64,000 nucleotides of DNA from Hymenopellis radicata (taxonomy: Eukaryota; Basidiomycota; Agaricomycetes; Agaricales; Physalacriaceae). The stretch covers positions 115,847 through 179,846 of the forward strand of contig JADNRX010000075.1 in the NCBI GenBank assembly GCA_015501595.1, read 5' to 3'. The translations under genes and the position numbers were made by a program. This document shows, one piece after another, positions 1 through 11,239 of this stretch; the stretch's first letter is position 1, and every line of letters begins with the position of its first letter. A model generated the notes under the pieces. The model was not told the origin of the DNA. It saw nothing but the letters and a program-made list of their open reading frames with translations, and searched no databases.

Positions 1-1
1 T

Positions 2-926
2 CTCACTGGCAATGATACTCTGCGCCAAATTGCCAAAAAGCACGCAGATACGACAATGAATAATCATATTCGAGCCGATGGTACGTGTATCTCGTATTTG
101 CGCGGAAAATGACTGTAGCTGGCGATGTAGGATCGACGTGGCATGTCCTCATTTACAACGGAACGACTGGAAGTATCATCAGCAAAATAACCAATCAGGG
201 ATACGCCGACAACAGGTCAGTCGATGTTATCGATAGTCGCCGACGTTCTAACGAGGAAGAACAGTACCTGGAGTCGCGGACAAAGCTGGGGTGTTTACGG
301 CTTTGCCAATAGTATGCATACCCTGCTTCATGTCGACCTTCCCCTGATGTGTGTTGTCCAGTGTATCGCCTTACCGGCGACATCAACTACCTCACCACCT
401 CACGCCGCCTGGCCACATGGTTTATTGATCATCTCCCAGCGGACGGTGTTGTACCTTGGTAGGATGGCTTTTCCATTTCTGCAATGCTTCTCTTGAATGT
501 GATGGCAGGGATTTCGACGCACCCAACATCCCCAATCCTCGACCAGCGGATTCGTCTGCCGCCGGCATTGTCTCGAACGGTCTCTTGTTGTTGGCCCAGT
601 TGGAAACAGACGCATCCCTAGCCACAAAGTGGAGGAACGCGGCGTTGGGTGTACGTGCTTCTTACGAGAGATTACGCTGTCTTTTGACTGTTGGGTATGA
701 CAGATTCTGGATTCTATCACTGATCTTGCGTGGGCGCCGTCTTGGCAGAGTCTTCTGTCCAACGCGACAGCCAACTGGCCTCAGAATAGCTACCTCACAG
801 GTCTTGTTTACGGTCAGTCAGCCCGAGACGCGTAAAGTCGTGACTGACATCGTTTCATACTTAGGTGATTATTACTACATAAAGGCTGGGAACGAGCTGC
901 TAGCTATGAATCTTACGACGTGCTGA
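2..926 (+). CDS. GH88 unsaturated glucuronyl hydrolase, 5'-truncated by window edge
   Basis: Glycoside hydrolase family 88 enzymes remove the unsaturated uronic acid left at the non-reducing end by polysaccharide lyases; this one would act on lyase products of pectin or glycosaminoglycan-like chains. Seven exons can be joined through six GT-AG introns (81-130, 216-264, 312-361, 459-508, 652-703, 813-864), giving a continuous reading with family signatures: a segment ending in TNQGYADNSTWSRGQ, then WGVYGFANMY, PWDFDAPN, SSAAGIVSNGLLLLAQ and a C-terminal GDYYYIKAGNELL. The start lies outside the window, so signal peptide and N-terminal third are unseen. Family assignment is strong; substrate is not determinable from sequence. 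A PL26-like lyase lies 18 kb downstream. Confidence 0.88.
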
Positions 927-1530
927 CGAATGTGTATAACAATGAAGCGATAATTATTGTCTAGTTAAGAAGCTCGGCCCTTTCAGCTTTAGGAGGGCTA
1001 TTTTGGCAATGACCGCTTCTTGGCGATCGTCACGGTTGTCACGCGTTTCTGCTCTTGATTTGGTACCATAACAATTAACATCGAAACGAACGTACACTCT
1101 AGCACAGGAATCCACCGGTTTTTTGCAATCAAATGGCAACGAGCAAACGGAGCAAACGAACTATAGAACAAACGCCATTTCAGGATTGCGCAGTGCTTTG
1201 TACTAAAAGTAGGGCCGGTGCTGGGAAGAGAAGCGGTAAAAACTTTTGCTGCTACTTGGAATTTCGTTGTGTGCTGAATTGTGTTATAGAATCTGGCACC
1301 TTTTATATGTAGTTGGTCTCTACTGAGCCGACTGCCACTGGAATCAGTGTCAGAGAACCCAATCCGGGAATACACACGTTGTCGAATTATTTGCCGTCTC
1401 GTGCATGATCATGTTGTAATTGATCCCCGCTCCACTGGGAAGCCGAACTTCGAACTACTTGCTCCGATTTCGAATGACGGGTGGCTGCGGGACTATATAA
1501 AAGGACCCACCAGAGTTGCCAAGCCTACTA
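927..1530. other. Intergenic region between GH88 and Skt5-like gene
   Basis: No supported gene. An open frame on the minus strand (998-1375) has no recognisable domain and unlike-coding composition. The right end holds the core promoter of the next gene. Confidence 0.5.
1494..1501 (+). promoter_or_regulatory. TATA box of Skt5-like gene
   Basis: A TATATAAA match lies 30 bp upstream of the ATG at 1531, implying a very short 5' UTR. Seen directly; function inferred from position. Confidence 0.5.
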
Positions 1531-3379
1531 ATGTCGCCCCCAACACCTCCCCGCTCTGACTCTCCCTCACCACTCGATGCAGAGTCACCACCGTCTGTAC
1601 CAACGCTCTCACTCGAGATCCCCATACCGTCCATCCTCCAACCCGGTCAACCCGCTTCTCCATCCCTCCGTTCGCCGTCCAGCCCGTCCAGCCCTTCCAA
1701 GGCCGTCGCAGACATTCCGACCGTCTCATCCCTCGAGCTCTCCTACCAGGCCGACGTCGAGCCCGAAACCCAGATCGCGTGGTGTCGCGACGTCGTGTAC
1801 CTCCTCGGTCGCCATACCAGCCTCGATCCCGATGCCGGCCCCACCAAACTCACTGACGCGTCTCTCCTGGCGTTGGTGCAGACGGCCGTCGAGATATTTG
1901 ATGCGTTAGCGGCGAGCTGCCCTGAGGCACAATACCTCCGCGCAACCATCGCAGCATCCGGTGCCGTGCCCGGTATCGTGCAGCATAACCGACAGCAGGC
2001 GTTCAGGGACTTTGAGGCGAGCGCCAAGGCTGGGTTTCACAAGGCCTGGTTCAATCTCGGTCGCGAGTACGAGACGTGCGGAGACGTGGGACATGCCCGA
2101 GATTGCTTTGAACGTGGGGTTGCGTTCGGTGTGAACGAGTGTCTATACGTTCGTTTCTTCCCTTTCTATTTCACAAACGTGCACTGATGGGAATATCTTT
2201 AGCGAATGGGAGTGGCTCATTTAGTAGGGCAACTCGATCTTCCTCAAAATATACCCAGTGGTCTCGCTCTATTAGCCAGGGCGGCGACTAACCCGACTCT
2301 GTATACCCCACAGCCAGCATACGCTTATGCACTCCTACTCCTTGGCGAGTCCGGTCTCGCTAACATTCCTGCCTCATCCTTTAATGTCATCCTCCCGCCA
2401 AGTACTTCCGCACTTGACGAAGCCAAAGTCCATCTGGAACGTGCCGCCTTCTTCCATTACCCACCTGCCCAATATAAACTCGCCCTTGCATACGAATTTG
2501 CGCAGTATCCGTGGCCCTATGACCCACTGATGAGCGTGGAGTGGTACTCCAAGTCGGGAACGATGGAAGCGGAGATGGCCTTGAGCAAGTGGTTTTTGTG
2601 CGGTGCTGAGGGTGCTTTCGAGAAGGACGAAGGACTCGCGTGGGTGTTTGCTGAGAAGGCTGCAGATAAAGGTCTCGTTAACGCAGAGTTTGCCATGGGC
2701 TATTATTGTGAGGTCGGAGTTGCAGGGAAGAAGGATTTGGATAAAGCCATATCATGGTACAACAAGGTCAGGTTTATTCTCGTCCACTTCTAAAATTGGA
2801 ATGCTCAAAATACCCTCAGGCTGCGACTCACGGAAGCGACGAAGCGAAAGGCCGATTGCAGGCCTTGAACCTACCGACGCCTTCCGTCTTGACGAGATCG
2901 GAGCACGAGACGCTAACGGGGGAGAAGCTAGTCAGAAAGCGGACTACCGCCAAGATGGTCAGCGACGCTAGGGGGGCGACTACAACGCGTCGACCATCGA
3001 GAAGAGTCCTCGAGAACATTCGCAAGGAAACCATCAGCGAAGGCGTGTACCCAATGACGCCGCCCAAGACGCCTTCCCCGCCGCCTGCGTCCCCGACTTT
3101 ATTGGCTGCCCCGCAGATGCCAGGACGGAAACGATACTCGCTCGTGGATCCTGGGTTCAACAGTGCTGGTGAAGCCCCGGCGCGATCGCCGTCCCCGTGT
3201 CCGCCTGGGCGACGCACGTCGGGGAGGGGGAATACGGGTGATAGCCCACCAGGCGCCGGCGACGCTACGAGCCGCCGCCACGAAAGAGCTCGGCGCCGCA
3301 GACGTTTGCGGAGATGGGGATCGGGAGCACGACTATGACTGCGCCAGACTCGGATAAGTCGGATTGTGTGGTGATGTAA
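1531..3379 (+). CDS. Skt5/Chs4-like chitin synthase regulator with Sel1 repeats and C-terminal CaaX box
   Basis: About 560 residues. The N-terminus (about 1-60) is Pro/Ser rich; residues about 95-400 are Sel1/TPR-like repeats of the Skt5 type (for example AKAGFHKAWFNLGREYE, AADKGLVNAEFAMGYYCE). Skt5/Chs4 proteins bind and activate a chitin synthase at the bud neck or septum. Introns 2149-2202 (GTTCGT donor) and 2767-2819 are clear. The longest frame would end in an Arg-rich tail, but the neighbouring frame reads a conserved tail SSAPQTFAEMGIG and finishes with CVVM-stop at 3377-3379, a CaaX prenylation box like that of yeast Chs4. The frame change needs either a 56-bp intron (3197-3252, weak GTGTCC donor) or one missing C near 3245. 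ATG 1531 chosen because the upstream in-frame extension has no ATG. Confidence 0.85.
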
Positions 3380-3727
3380 TGGGAGGAAAAGGGATTGTGG
3401 GATGCTGAATATACCGTAATGATCATCTTTAATGAACAGTGTTAACTACTTTATTTGAAGAAGGTAGCTTGGAATATCTTGATAGGCATTGCAATTATTA
3501 ATCAAGTGCATATGGAATACAGCAATGTCGCGAACTGTAATGAACAGTCAATCGTGAGCTGTCAATGTCTATGCCTGCCGCATGAATCGTTGGAAGAGAG
3601 CTCGCATTGCATCCTGCTCGACAAGTTTGACGACGATTATCATTGTCTAAGGTACCCAGATAACTAGAAAAACACAAATAAAACCACAAGTATCATAAGA
3701 AAATCGAATGTGTGTAGAAACAACAAC
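3380..3727. other. Convergent 3' intergenic region
   Basis: 348 bp between two convergent genes; AT-rich 3' UTR/terminator sequence. No gene supported. Confidence 0.5.
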
Positions 3728-6700
3728 TCATGATTGCGACGTCGCTTCAACACCAACGCTACTTTTCCTACTCCCCGACCGCGGCAAAATAGCCTTCTTC
3801 GGCTCCAGCTTGAACCGCTGTTTCGCGTTCGCCTGATGCTTCTTCATACGCAAACGACACTTTTCGCATATATTGCCCAACACATCTACGGGAATCACGC
3901 GACGACACGCCTTGTTGCCGCACGGCCGCTAGAAACAACGTGTTCAAGTAAAGCCGCTTCGGCTCAGTCGGACAAGAAAAACTTACAGGTTTCGCCTGCG
4001 AATCAGGCTGAGGTGGCGGATCACTTTGATCGACGGCAGGTTGTGGTGGCTCATTGGTAGCACTCTGCTGACTTGGTGACACCGATGTTGGCGGCGAAAC
4101 AACGACGTGGGCCGCGGGAACATCAGTCGTCGGCTGGGGAGGCGATGTAGGCAGAGAAGAAGATACAGGTTCTCGCGTCAGGTTGACGCTGAACTGCGAC
4201 TGCGACGACTCCACTGGTCCAACGCCCATATAATTGACTTGCTCGAGCTCCCCAGTCGGGTTCTCGCCTCGTCGTCGTCGCGGCCGCTTTTCCTGCATAC
4301 AGGATCAGCTAAGAATAACCGACAAAAGAGAAGGACTGACATCGGGTTTATAGTAATTGAACGACATGTTCTTACTGATCGCTGCCACAGTGTCGACCAG
4401 ATATTGAGGAGTGCCTGCTGGCTTTGGCGCTATGGGAATCAAGGAAGAATACGACGACGGCCGGAAAATATCACGGTCCGCTGAAGGTGTGAAGGCTGGC
4501 GACGTAGGTACTGTGGCTGACAACGATGTACTGGGCGTCGAGGGCTGGGCCTGAACCTCAAATGTAGGACCAGCCGATGAAGCAGGTACGGGCGACTTTG
4601 AAGCTGGTTTGGAAGGCGTTGAAGACGTCGCGGTCTCAGTCTTCGCGGGTTCTGTCGGAGACGTCGAGGTCTGCGCAGGCATATCTTGAGTCGGAGGTGA
4701 GCGGGTATCTGGCGCTGGCGTAGGTGTCGAAGACGGTGAAGCATCCGTCTTCTTCCTACTTTTCCTCTGAGCAGTCTTTGGCACCGACACTGGTACAGGA
4801 GGTGAAATGGGGTACGGATAACGCCCTGTGTACGGTGCTGCGCCATATGGAGTATAGTAAGGCGGGTATACATATGGAGATCCGCCATAAGGTTGTTGTG
4901 CTGGGTAGTGGTATGGGTAAGGGTAGGGAGAGTACATCGGTGCTTGGGGGTGACTCGGTGGCGCACGGGGGTCTGCATTAGTATTGCCAGTGCTTGAACC
5001 AGCTTGCGGTTGTGCAGGAGGCGGGGAGGAGCCCCATAGGGCGGTACACCATAGGGAGGCATGTAATAGCTATGATAAGGGTATGGTGCATGTCCAGGAG
5101 CATAAGGATATCCTGGCGGGTATGGTACTGCAGATGCACTGGTCGATGGCACGGGTGCTGAACTTGAGCCACTAGCCGAAGCATTATTCGTTACCGGCGC
5201 TTTCTTGTCGATTTCGGCTTTCTTTGTCGAGCGCCGCTTCCTCTTCGTGGGTGGCTCGGTCGGAGTTGATATCGAAAAGGTCGCTTGCTGCACTTTAGAC
5301 GTGCCGGGAGCTGATGGAGCAATCGTCGCTGATGGGGTAACCGTTTGCGCGAACGAGGTTGAAGCATTCTGGTAATCGTTGTGCTGGGAGACTGTGAGCA
5401 AAGTGAAAAAATAAAATATTGGAAACATACCGAAACCGCTTTGTGTTCAGCAGTTTTGGGACTTTGGGATGATGCTTGAGGGGGAGTACGAACCGGTTCG
5501 ACCTTCGTATTCGAAGGAGGAACATCGACAATAGCGTGACCATCCGTTTCAACTGGCGATATTGCAGACGTGTCGGCCAGCGGGACCGTCGTGGTCTCCT
5601 CTATCTGATCATTCAGAGACTGAGGATTGACATCGAAGACAATCGGTTCATCGCCCATATCAGCAACAACCACGTCGCTGATGATAGGTTGTTCTTCTGG
5701 TACTGCAGGTGGAGCTACAGTAGACGTTGAAGCTTCATTTGACGCGTCTTCCTCCTTCCTTGAGCGCAGCCATGCCTTTTCTGCTTCTCTTAGCTCCTTT
5801 TCGACATCTGCGCGTCGCTGGGCCTGCAATGCCTTGCGATTAATGCGACAAGGATCGCACATGCGCCAACGAGTTCCGGGAGGTATAAGATTATGACAGT
5901 TCGGAGCAGTACAACTCCAAGTTCGATGTCGTTTCTGGAGATGATGAGTCTACTACACTTCAAGTTGTCAAATAAACTGACCTCGGCTCTCTCCTTCTCT
6001 CGAATATATTCAGCCTCGTAATCTATCGCAGGCTTCCGGTGAGGTTGAGTCAGGCAGAGGGCCTTTCTCTTTTTTCCTGCGTTTCGGTGGAGGCACTTGC
6101 TCGTCAGCATCATCGTCATCGGCGTCTGCATCCTCTTGAACGGACTGGCTGTCCCTGCCAATTTCGAAGGTTTCCCCAACGGAGCCTTCTGGGGGCCCCA
6201 CCGACTTTACTTCTTTCTCCCGAACGCGCTTCAATTGACTGTGGTGGCGATTCTGCAGTCGATGCTGCTCGCATCGTTTGAAGAGATAGCTTCCAGGAAG
6301 GATCTTGTGGCAGTGGGAGACCGTGCACATATGAGGCGGGAGATTGGGAACGGGTTTGTCTGACGAGGTTTGGCCGAGTGATTGTATGGAAGCCGTGCTC
6401 AGGGCAAGGGACTGGTCAGGCATTGCAGTGAGCAGCGTCTGCGGAGAAAGGGAGGAATAGGCAGAGACAAGGGCCTCAATGTTCTCAGGCATGGAAATCT
6501 TCTCATCGACGATGGACTGTTCCCATTCGAATAGCTCATCAGGCGAGTCGCTGAGAGGCGCAAGACCTAGGCCACGACGACGCTCGTCCTCGACGTCTCT
6601 GAGATTATCGAGTTCCTGTTCGAAAGCGACGCGTTCTGCCTTCCACTTGCGGCGTTTAGTGATGCCGTAGTTGCGATAACGATCGCGACAAGGCTCACAC

Positions 6701-7422
6701 ATCTTGTACGGGTATGAACCATCGATGACCGTTCGACAGCCCTTGACTGAGCAAAAACGAGGAGGAAGAGTGTCTGCATTTGGAGCAGGAACTGGCGATA
6801 ATGTATCGGGCGACTTTTCCTTTCCAGTTCGTGGTTTCTTGGCAGGCGGAGGAGAGTCGCGGACTGGGGATACTTCTGCTGGTCTAGAGATGGTTGGTGG
6901 CAGAGTCAAAGCGCCAGCTAGCTCGCTGCTAGTCGATGGATTACTTCGGAAGAGGCGTGGATCGATGGTACTGCCCAATTCTGATGCTGCGGTTCTGGTT
7001 CAGGAGGAGGCGTATCGAGATGAAACCCTGGCGCATATGGGCCGTCAGACAGGCCGTGCTACATCATGCACTGTAAGCCGGTGGGCGATATAGCAAACAA
7101 GGTAGTCAGTCACCTCTGGTCTTTGGTCCTCTGGACGCGGCATCCACGCCGCTGAGCCAGGTATCTGTTCGACGGGTACCACCGTCTGGCCGCTCACCGC
7201 CGCCTTTTCCAGCTTTCGGCGGGCTCTTTTCGTCGACGCGTAGATTCTGTGCTTCCCACGACATGACTCGCACATCTTGTTGGGCGACTCGGGCTCGATG
7301 GGTCGTTGGCATCCTTTGACTGTGCATCTTCGCTGGGTCCCGGTCACTTCCAATGTCGCTTCAACGTCGTTTGAGGGGAACTTGTAGCCATAATATCCCC
7401 CAGACTCGGGTGGGACACTCAT
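3728..7422 (-). CDS. Unrecognised protein with five CX4CX12CX2[CH] cysteine modules and a Pro/Tyr-rich region
   Basis: Starts at ATG 7420-7422 and ends at the stop codon at 3728-3730. Five modules with identical spacing occur in order: CTVKGC...MCESC (about 7264-7330), CSVKGC...MCEPC (about 6690-6755), CTVSHC...RCEQH (about 6260-6330), CTAPNC...MCDPC (about 5840-5915) and CGNKAC...ICEKC (about 3862-3935). Each is followed by a basic helix-like stretch. The regularity suggests a small zinc-binding knuckle with a nucleic-acid-facing basic tail (inference). Between modules 4 and 5 lies a low-complexity segment rich in PYPY/PPYG (about 4820-5160). Clear introns include those with donors GTCAGT (about 5975 and 4335), GTATGT (about 5430) and GTAAGT (about 3985). 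Frame breaks at 6973-6975 (CCC) and 5023-5026 (GGGG) are repaired by one extra base. Not a family I can name; probably nuclear. Confidence 0.72.
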
Positions 7423-7626
7423 TCCAGACTCGTAGCACTAGACGCAACAGGCAGCCTGCGGAAGAGTGCTTTCAAATTCCGCTCGCGCAGGTACACAGTC
7501 GTAAATATGGTACACACACGATCTAATCAATTGGCTCACTCAAGTCGATATGCCTGGACACGAGTCTATTCAATGGATTCTGGCCAGCAGAGGGCTACAA
7601 CAACGCAACAGCAGGTCATACTTTCG

Positions 7627-8966
7627 TTAATTGAGATCTAATTTACTGTCGGCTTCCGGCTGCTTAACTGGCCGTTTCCAAAACATGTAGACTTGAAGAA
7701 GATCCTATCGAGCGTGGTAAGAATGAGAGAGATCAAAGAGACAACTTCAATTACTCTTTGTGTGCCGAAGAGCAAAACTGCTGTTAACGGAACTACAAGA
7801 ACTGACTCAGCAAGCTCAGATGAAAGAGGTAGAGAACGTACTCGTAGAAACAACGATATTCAAATCAGCACCGTGATGAACGGTGAAGAAGAACACAAGA
7901 CTCAAACTATACACCTGTAAGCTCACAGCCTTCTAGTGCAGCATTTGAAGACTGACGCGATCGCAAAAACACCGAAAATCATAAAACCAAAGACTCGTAG
8001 CGCCAGGGATATTGAGTTGGCTTCTTTCTTGAGGACTGCCCAATGTTTACGCAGAAGATTGCATGTTAAGCCTAGAGAGATGATCCGTCATCAGTGGATC
8101 CTATAGCGTAATCGGGCACCGACCTTCAATGACAACGGTTGGGAGTAATAGTAGGACCACCAGGCCCGTAGAGACTCTTCCTCTAGACGGATATGAGAAT
8201 GCGAACATCTTGAAGAGTGAGACGACCAACGGAATGGGATTTCCAGTGTTGCAATACATGCCACTACCCGTCCTCCGGATCGAATCAGGATCATTTAATC
8301 CAATCTGATGATACGGAAGTGAGAGCGCGCACTGGCAAACGTGGGTGAAAACCCTACAATAAGCGCTTCTAACAGTAGGATAGCGTGTACCACATAAGGG
8401 AAGATAAGAATCTGTCGAGACATATGAGCACAGGCGCCGATGATGAGAAAGTCGACGAACAGCACTAGACCAATACTGTTCTCTCTTGATCCTGGTTCCC
8501 AGAAGTATGAAGCGAATGTTGAACCAAATCTACGGAATATTGAGGGATTACCGGATAGAGTCAGCTTCCACGGTTACCTGTACAACTAGTCCCATCGTCG
8601 CCGCTGCCGTACTGATGAAGTGTGTCAATGGAAGACACTGGAAGGCGATGATAGGACATACAGTGGCGGGGCAGCATATATCAACAACGCCTGCGTGAAA
8701 CAGACACTGAAGCCTGGCTCGGGATTGTTGATTTCACCGCTGAACAGTAGGAGAGTATATGAAAGAGATGAGATGAACCAAGAGAACATGAAGCTGAACC
8801 AGGTCATATGTCGCGAGATGCGGCTCGCATATAAAGCCGTGCTCATAACGATGAGGGAGCCGAAGAGTCCAATGCATTGGAACGCGACGAAGACGCCGAT
8901 TCGACTGGACGCGTGCTGAGAGTAATCTGGAGAACGATCTTCACCTGAACGGGATGTCAACGGCAT
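7627..8966 (-). CDS. 7TM receptor-like membrane protein, copy A
   Basis: Multi-intron gene, ATG at 8964-8966, stop at 7627-7629. Joined exons give seven hydrophobic segments in the order seen in copies B (9647-11023) and C (41057-42597): TM1 IGVFVAFQCIGLFGSLIVM, TM2 with WFSFMFSWFISSLSY, TM3 beginning VCFTQALLIYAAPPLTAA, then IWFNIRF, TM4 LIFPYVVHAILLLEALI, an extracellular loop GLNDPD...GMYCNTGNPIP, TM5 with GLVVLLLLPTVVI, TM6 GFMIFGVFAIALSLVFFF, and TM7 ILVVPLTAVLLFGTQR followed by a short basic tail. The Cys before TM3 and the Cys of the YC loop are kept in all copies, as in the class A GPCR disulfide. One intron uses a GTTCGT donor (8455-8460). Divergent from copy B. Ligand and function unknown. 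Confidence 0.72.
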
Positions 8967-9646
8967 CTAAACGACGGCGAAAAGGGGCTCACGGGATGCA
9001 ATAAGGAAAGACAATGGCGCCATGACTAGAAATTGAAAGAGAGTTCAACAATGAAGAACAGGCTACCAGAACCATAAGAAAAAGAAAGCCGCCAGGGGTC
9101 TCGTCGAGATGAGAGGAAAGAGAAAGATGGGAAACAATTTCTTTGTAGCCGCATCAATGATAATCGAAAGGAGTAAAGGCCTCTGGGTAGATCTTGTCAA
9201 TGGATTCAATTGACGCACTATAAAACGCACGTTTCACGTGTCGAAAGGCGGTGAAGAAGTGTCATTTCATCAGTCGCGACGTCGGACCGTGTAAGTTTTG
9301 ATGCGCCGTTGTTGTCTTCACACCCGATACCCTTATGTCTGTGTGTCCGTCGGCCGCGCTTCCGTATAATAATTCTGTAGGAGAGTTAACAGTCTATTGA
9401 ACATGCGCTACGACTTACTATTTACAGTCGCATGTGCGAGGTACTGCAGACAGTCGTTGTGCTAATCAGGAGGGGCGTGGGAAACCGGAATATGTGGGCG
9501 CTTGTTTACCGGATCGCATCTCTGTTCCGATTCAGACGCGACGTCACCTGAAACAGTGAGCAGATCTCCAGTTTACGGGGACTTTCCTGACCGTGTCGCG
9601 TAGACTTCATGCTGGACCTTGTTGAGCACCATTAGACACTGTCAAG
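8967..9646. other. Divergent promoter region between 7TM genes A and B
   Basis: 680 bp separating two head-to-head paralogues. It contains a + strand CTATAAAA-like motif near 9218 and a CACGTG E-box core at about 9235. No gene is supported here. Confidence 0.45.
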
Positions 9647-11023
9647 ATGGCGGGCGACACTGCGACCACGCTTTACCGCTTTTTCATCGGCCTCCAGATC
9701 AGTGGCGCTATTGGAATGGCTCTAATTCTGTCAACTGCTATATTCTCCTCGATCGTCAAGCGCTGTTCGACCTGGTACACGTTCTGCCTCTCGTGGACGA
9801 TATCTTGCGTCGCATATTGCTTGCTATTCTTCGCGGGAGGACGAGATCAAACCTACGTGCCCGGATCCAGGCTATGCATTACGCAAGCTGCGTTCATGTA
9901 TTCGGTCCCGAGCTTGTATGTTGTCGCCTCTTTGTCGCTATTCTTAATGTCGACCTCCGCCCAGAACTTCGCTGTCGACTCTAGCCCTCCTGATTCATGT
10001 AAGCACACATCGTTTCGACTGTTTCTTCCTAACGCGTCTCTCTAGAGCTGGTATAACGTTCATTTTGGTTTATCGCTGCCTCCTCTAGAAACTCATCACA
10101 AGGCTGTAATTGCAGTGCGCTCAGTTTTGTTTTTATCTGCCCCCCGTAAACTCACATTTAACTGCTAGTTTCTCATCGCTCCATTCTCTGTCTGGTTCTT
10201 ATTCTTCCTGGCTTTCTTATCCGTAAGCGATCCGGAAAGAAATGTATGCGTTTGCTGACCACGCATACAGTTTGGCTTTTCCAATCCTTCCTCGTACAAC
10301 GCCTGGATAGTGTACCTTACTGTACCATTAATAGTGTCTTGCCGTGAGTCCAATCAGTCATATTCTGAAGCTCCTCCGATTGACAGCGACCTAGGGCTAA
10401 AATATCGTCTTTATTCGTTATCGTCATCGCCTGTTCCATGCTTCCCGTGCAAGGTTTGTTCGTTTCAGTCGATTACTCGTTGGAAGAGACACTCAATCAG
10501 AATATAGCCTCTCTTGGCTTGTCTCTCTGTCGCAATCTTTACTCCAATGAATCCAACCGCAGGCTTTCTGTACCAACATTGAAGGTTGTTATTCGCGTCA
10601 TGATATTCAGTGTTCTAACCCTAGTCGCTTTCGGGTCAGTCTTGAGGATTTGAGCGTGTGTGACTGACTCAATTAGTTTCTTAGTGATGGAGTTATCCAT
10701 GTCTTCGACAAGAATCCTGGAGAGTATGTCGACATCATCATGGCGTGGCGTGAGTAGCTTCAATTCGCCGACCATTTGGGTTGTCATTCATGGACGGCAG
10801 TTCCCGTTTCCGGCGTTCTCATTTTTGGCATTCAACGGGTGAGCAGGTCGTGGTATAGGACCTTCCATTACTAAACTCAGTATCAATATTCTGCCAGGAT
10901 ATTCTTCAGACATGGGCAATGTGGGCGCGGCGCCTTCCTAACGCCCGTCAGCCTCGTGAACAGAAGAAGTCGGCGAACACGAGCCCAACGCTGCCTGCGT
11001 TGACGCCGGATAATTCTCCTTGA
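9647..11023 (+). CDS. 7TM receptor-like membrane protein, copy B
   Basis: Begins MAGDTATTLYRFF at 9647 and ends at TGA 11021-11023. Splicing (first donors GTATGT at 9916 and GTAAGC at 9999) gives TM1 GLQISGAIGMALILSTAIF, TM2 with WYTFCLSWTISCVAYCLL, TM3 after RLCITQAAFMYSVPSL, then TSLSTLALLIHSWYNVHF, TM4 FLIAPFSVWFLFFLAFLS, a loop FGFSNPSSYNAW...PYCTIN, TM5 KISSLFVIVIACSMLPVQ, TM6 VVIRVMIFSVLTLVAFG, TM7 IIMAWLPVSGVLIFGIQR and a Lys/Arg-rich tail ending TPDNSP. The loop needs one extra G at 10305-10306, matching the homopolymer problem elsewhere. The last exon and 3' flank are duplicated at 17538-17993. Receptor-like topology is inferred; no ligand or G-protein evidence. Confidence 0.72.
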
Positions 11024-11231
11024 TCGCTTCTGCTCCGTGATACCTGCTTTCCGATACTGTCACTCTGTTTTCGATGTCATCGCTCTGTACTAAAAGCTGT
11101 GTGTATTCCTTTAAAGTTTATGTCATACCATTTCGCCCTTTCACTGACTTGATCTGATTCCGAGAAATGGTGGTAAATGAGATTGCACTTTAAACGTGCC
11201 ATAGAGGTGCGGAGTACTTAAAGCCTAACTT
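10771..11231 (+). repeat. Source copy of a 460-bp dispersed duplication
   Basis: From the last introns of 7TM gene B through its stop codon and 3' flank, this stretch is nearly identical to 17538-17993, with scattered substitutions and small indels. It is taken as the source because here it is part of a complete gene. Its right end coincides with the start of MCM4 homology. Confidence 0.9.
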
Positions 11232-11239
11232 ACGTCGAG

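Noticed and set aside
998..1375. 125-codon minus-strand open frame
   Set aside because: No domain, no splice structure and lies in promoter sequence of the + strand gene.
5000..5060. Possible intron in the Pro/Tyr-rich part of the Cys-module gene
   Set aside because: A TACTAAT-CAG pair is present but too close together; one missing base in GGGG explains the frame change better.
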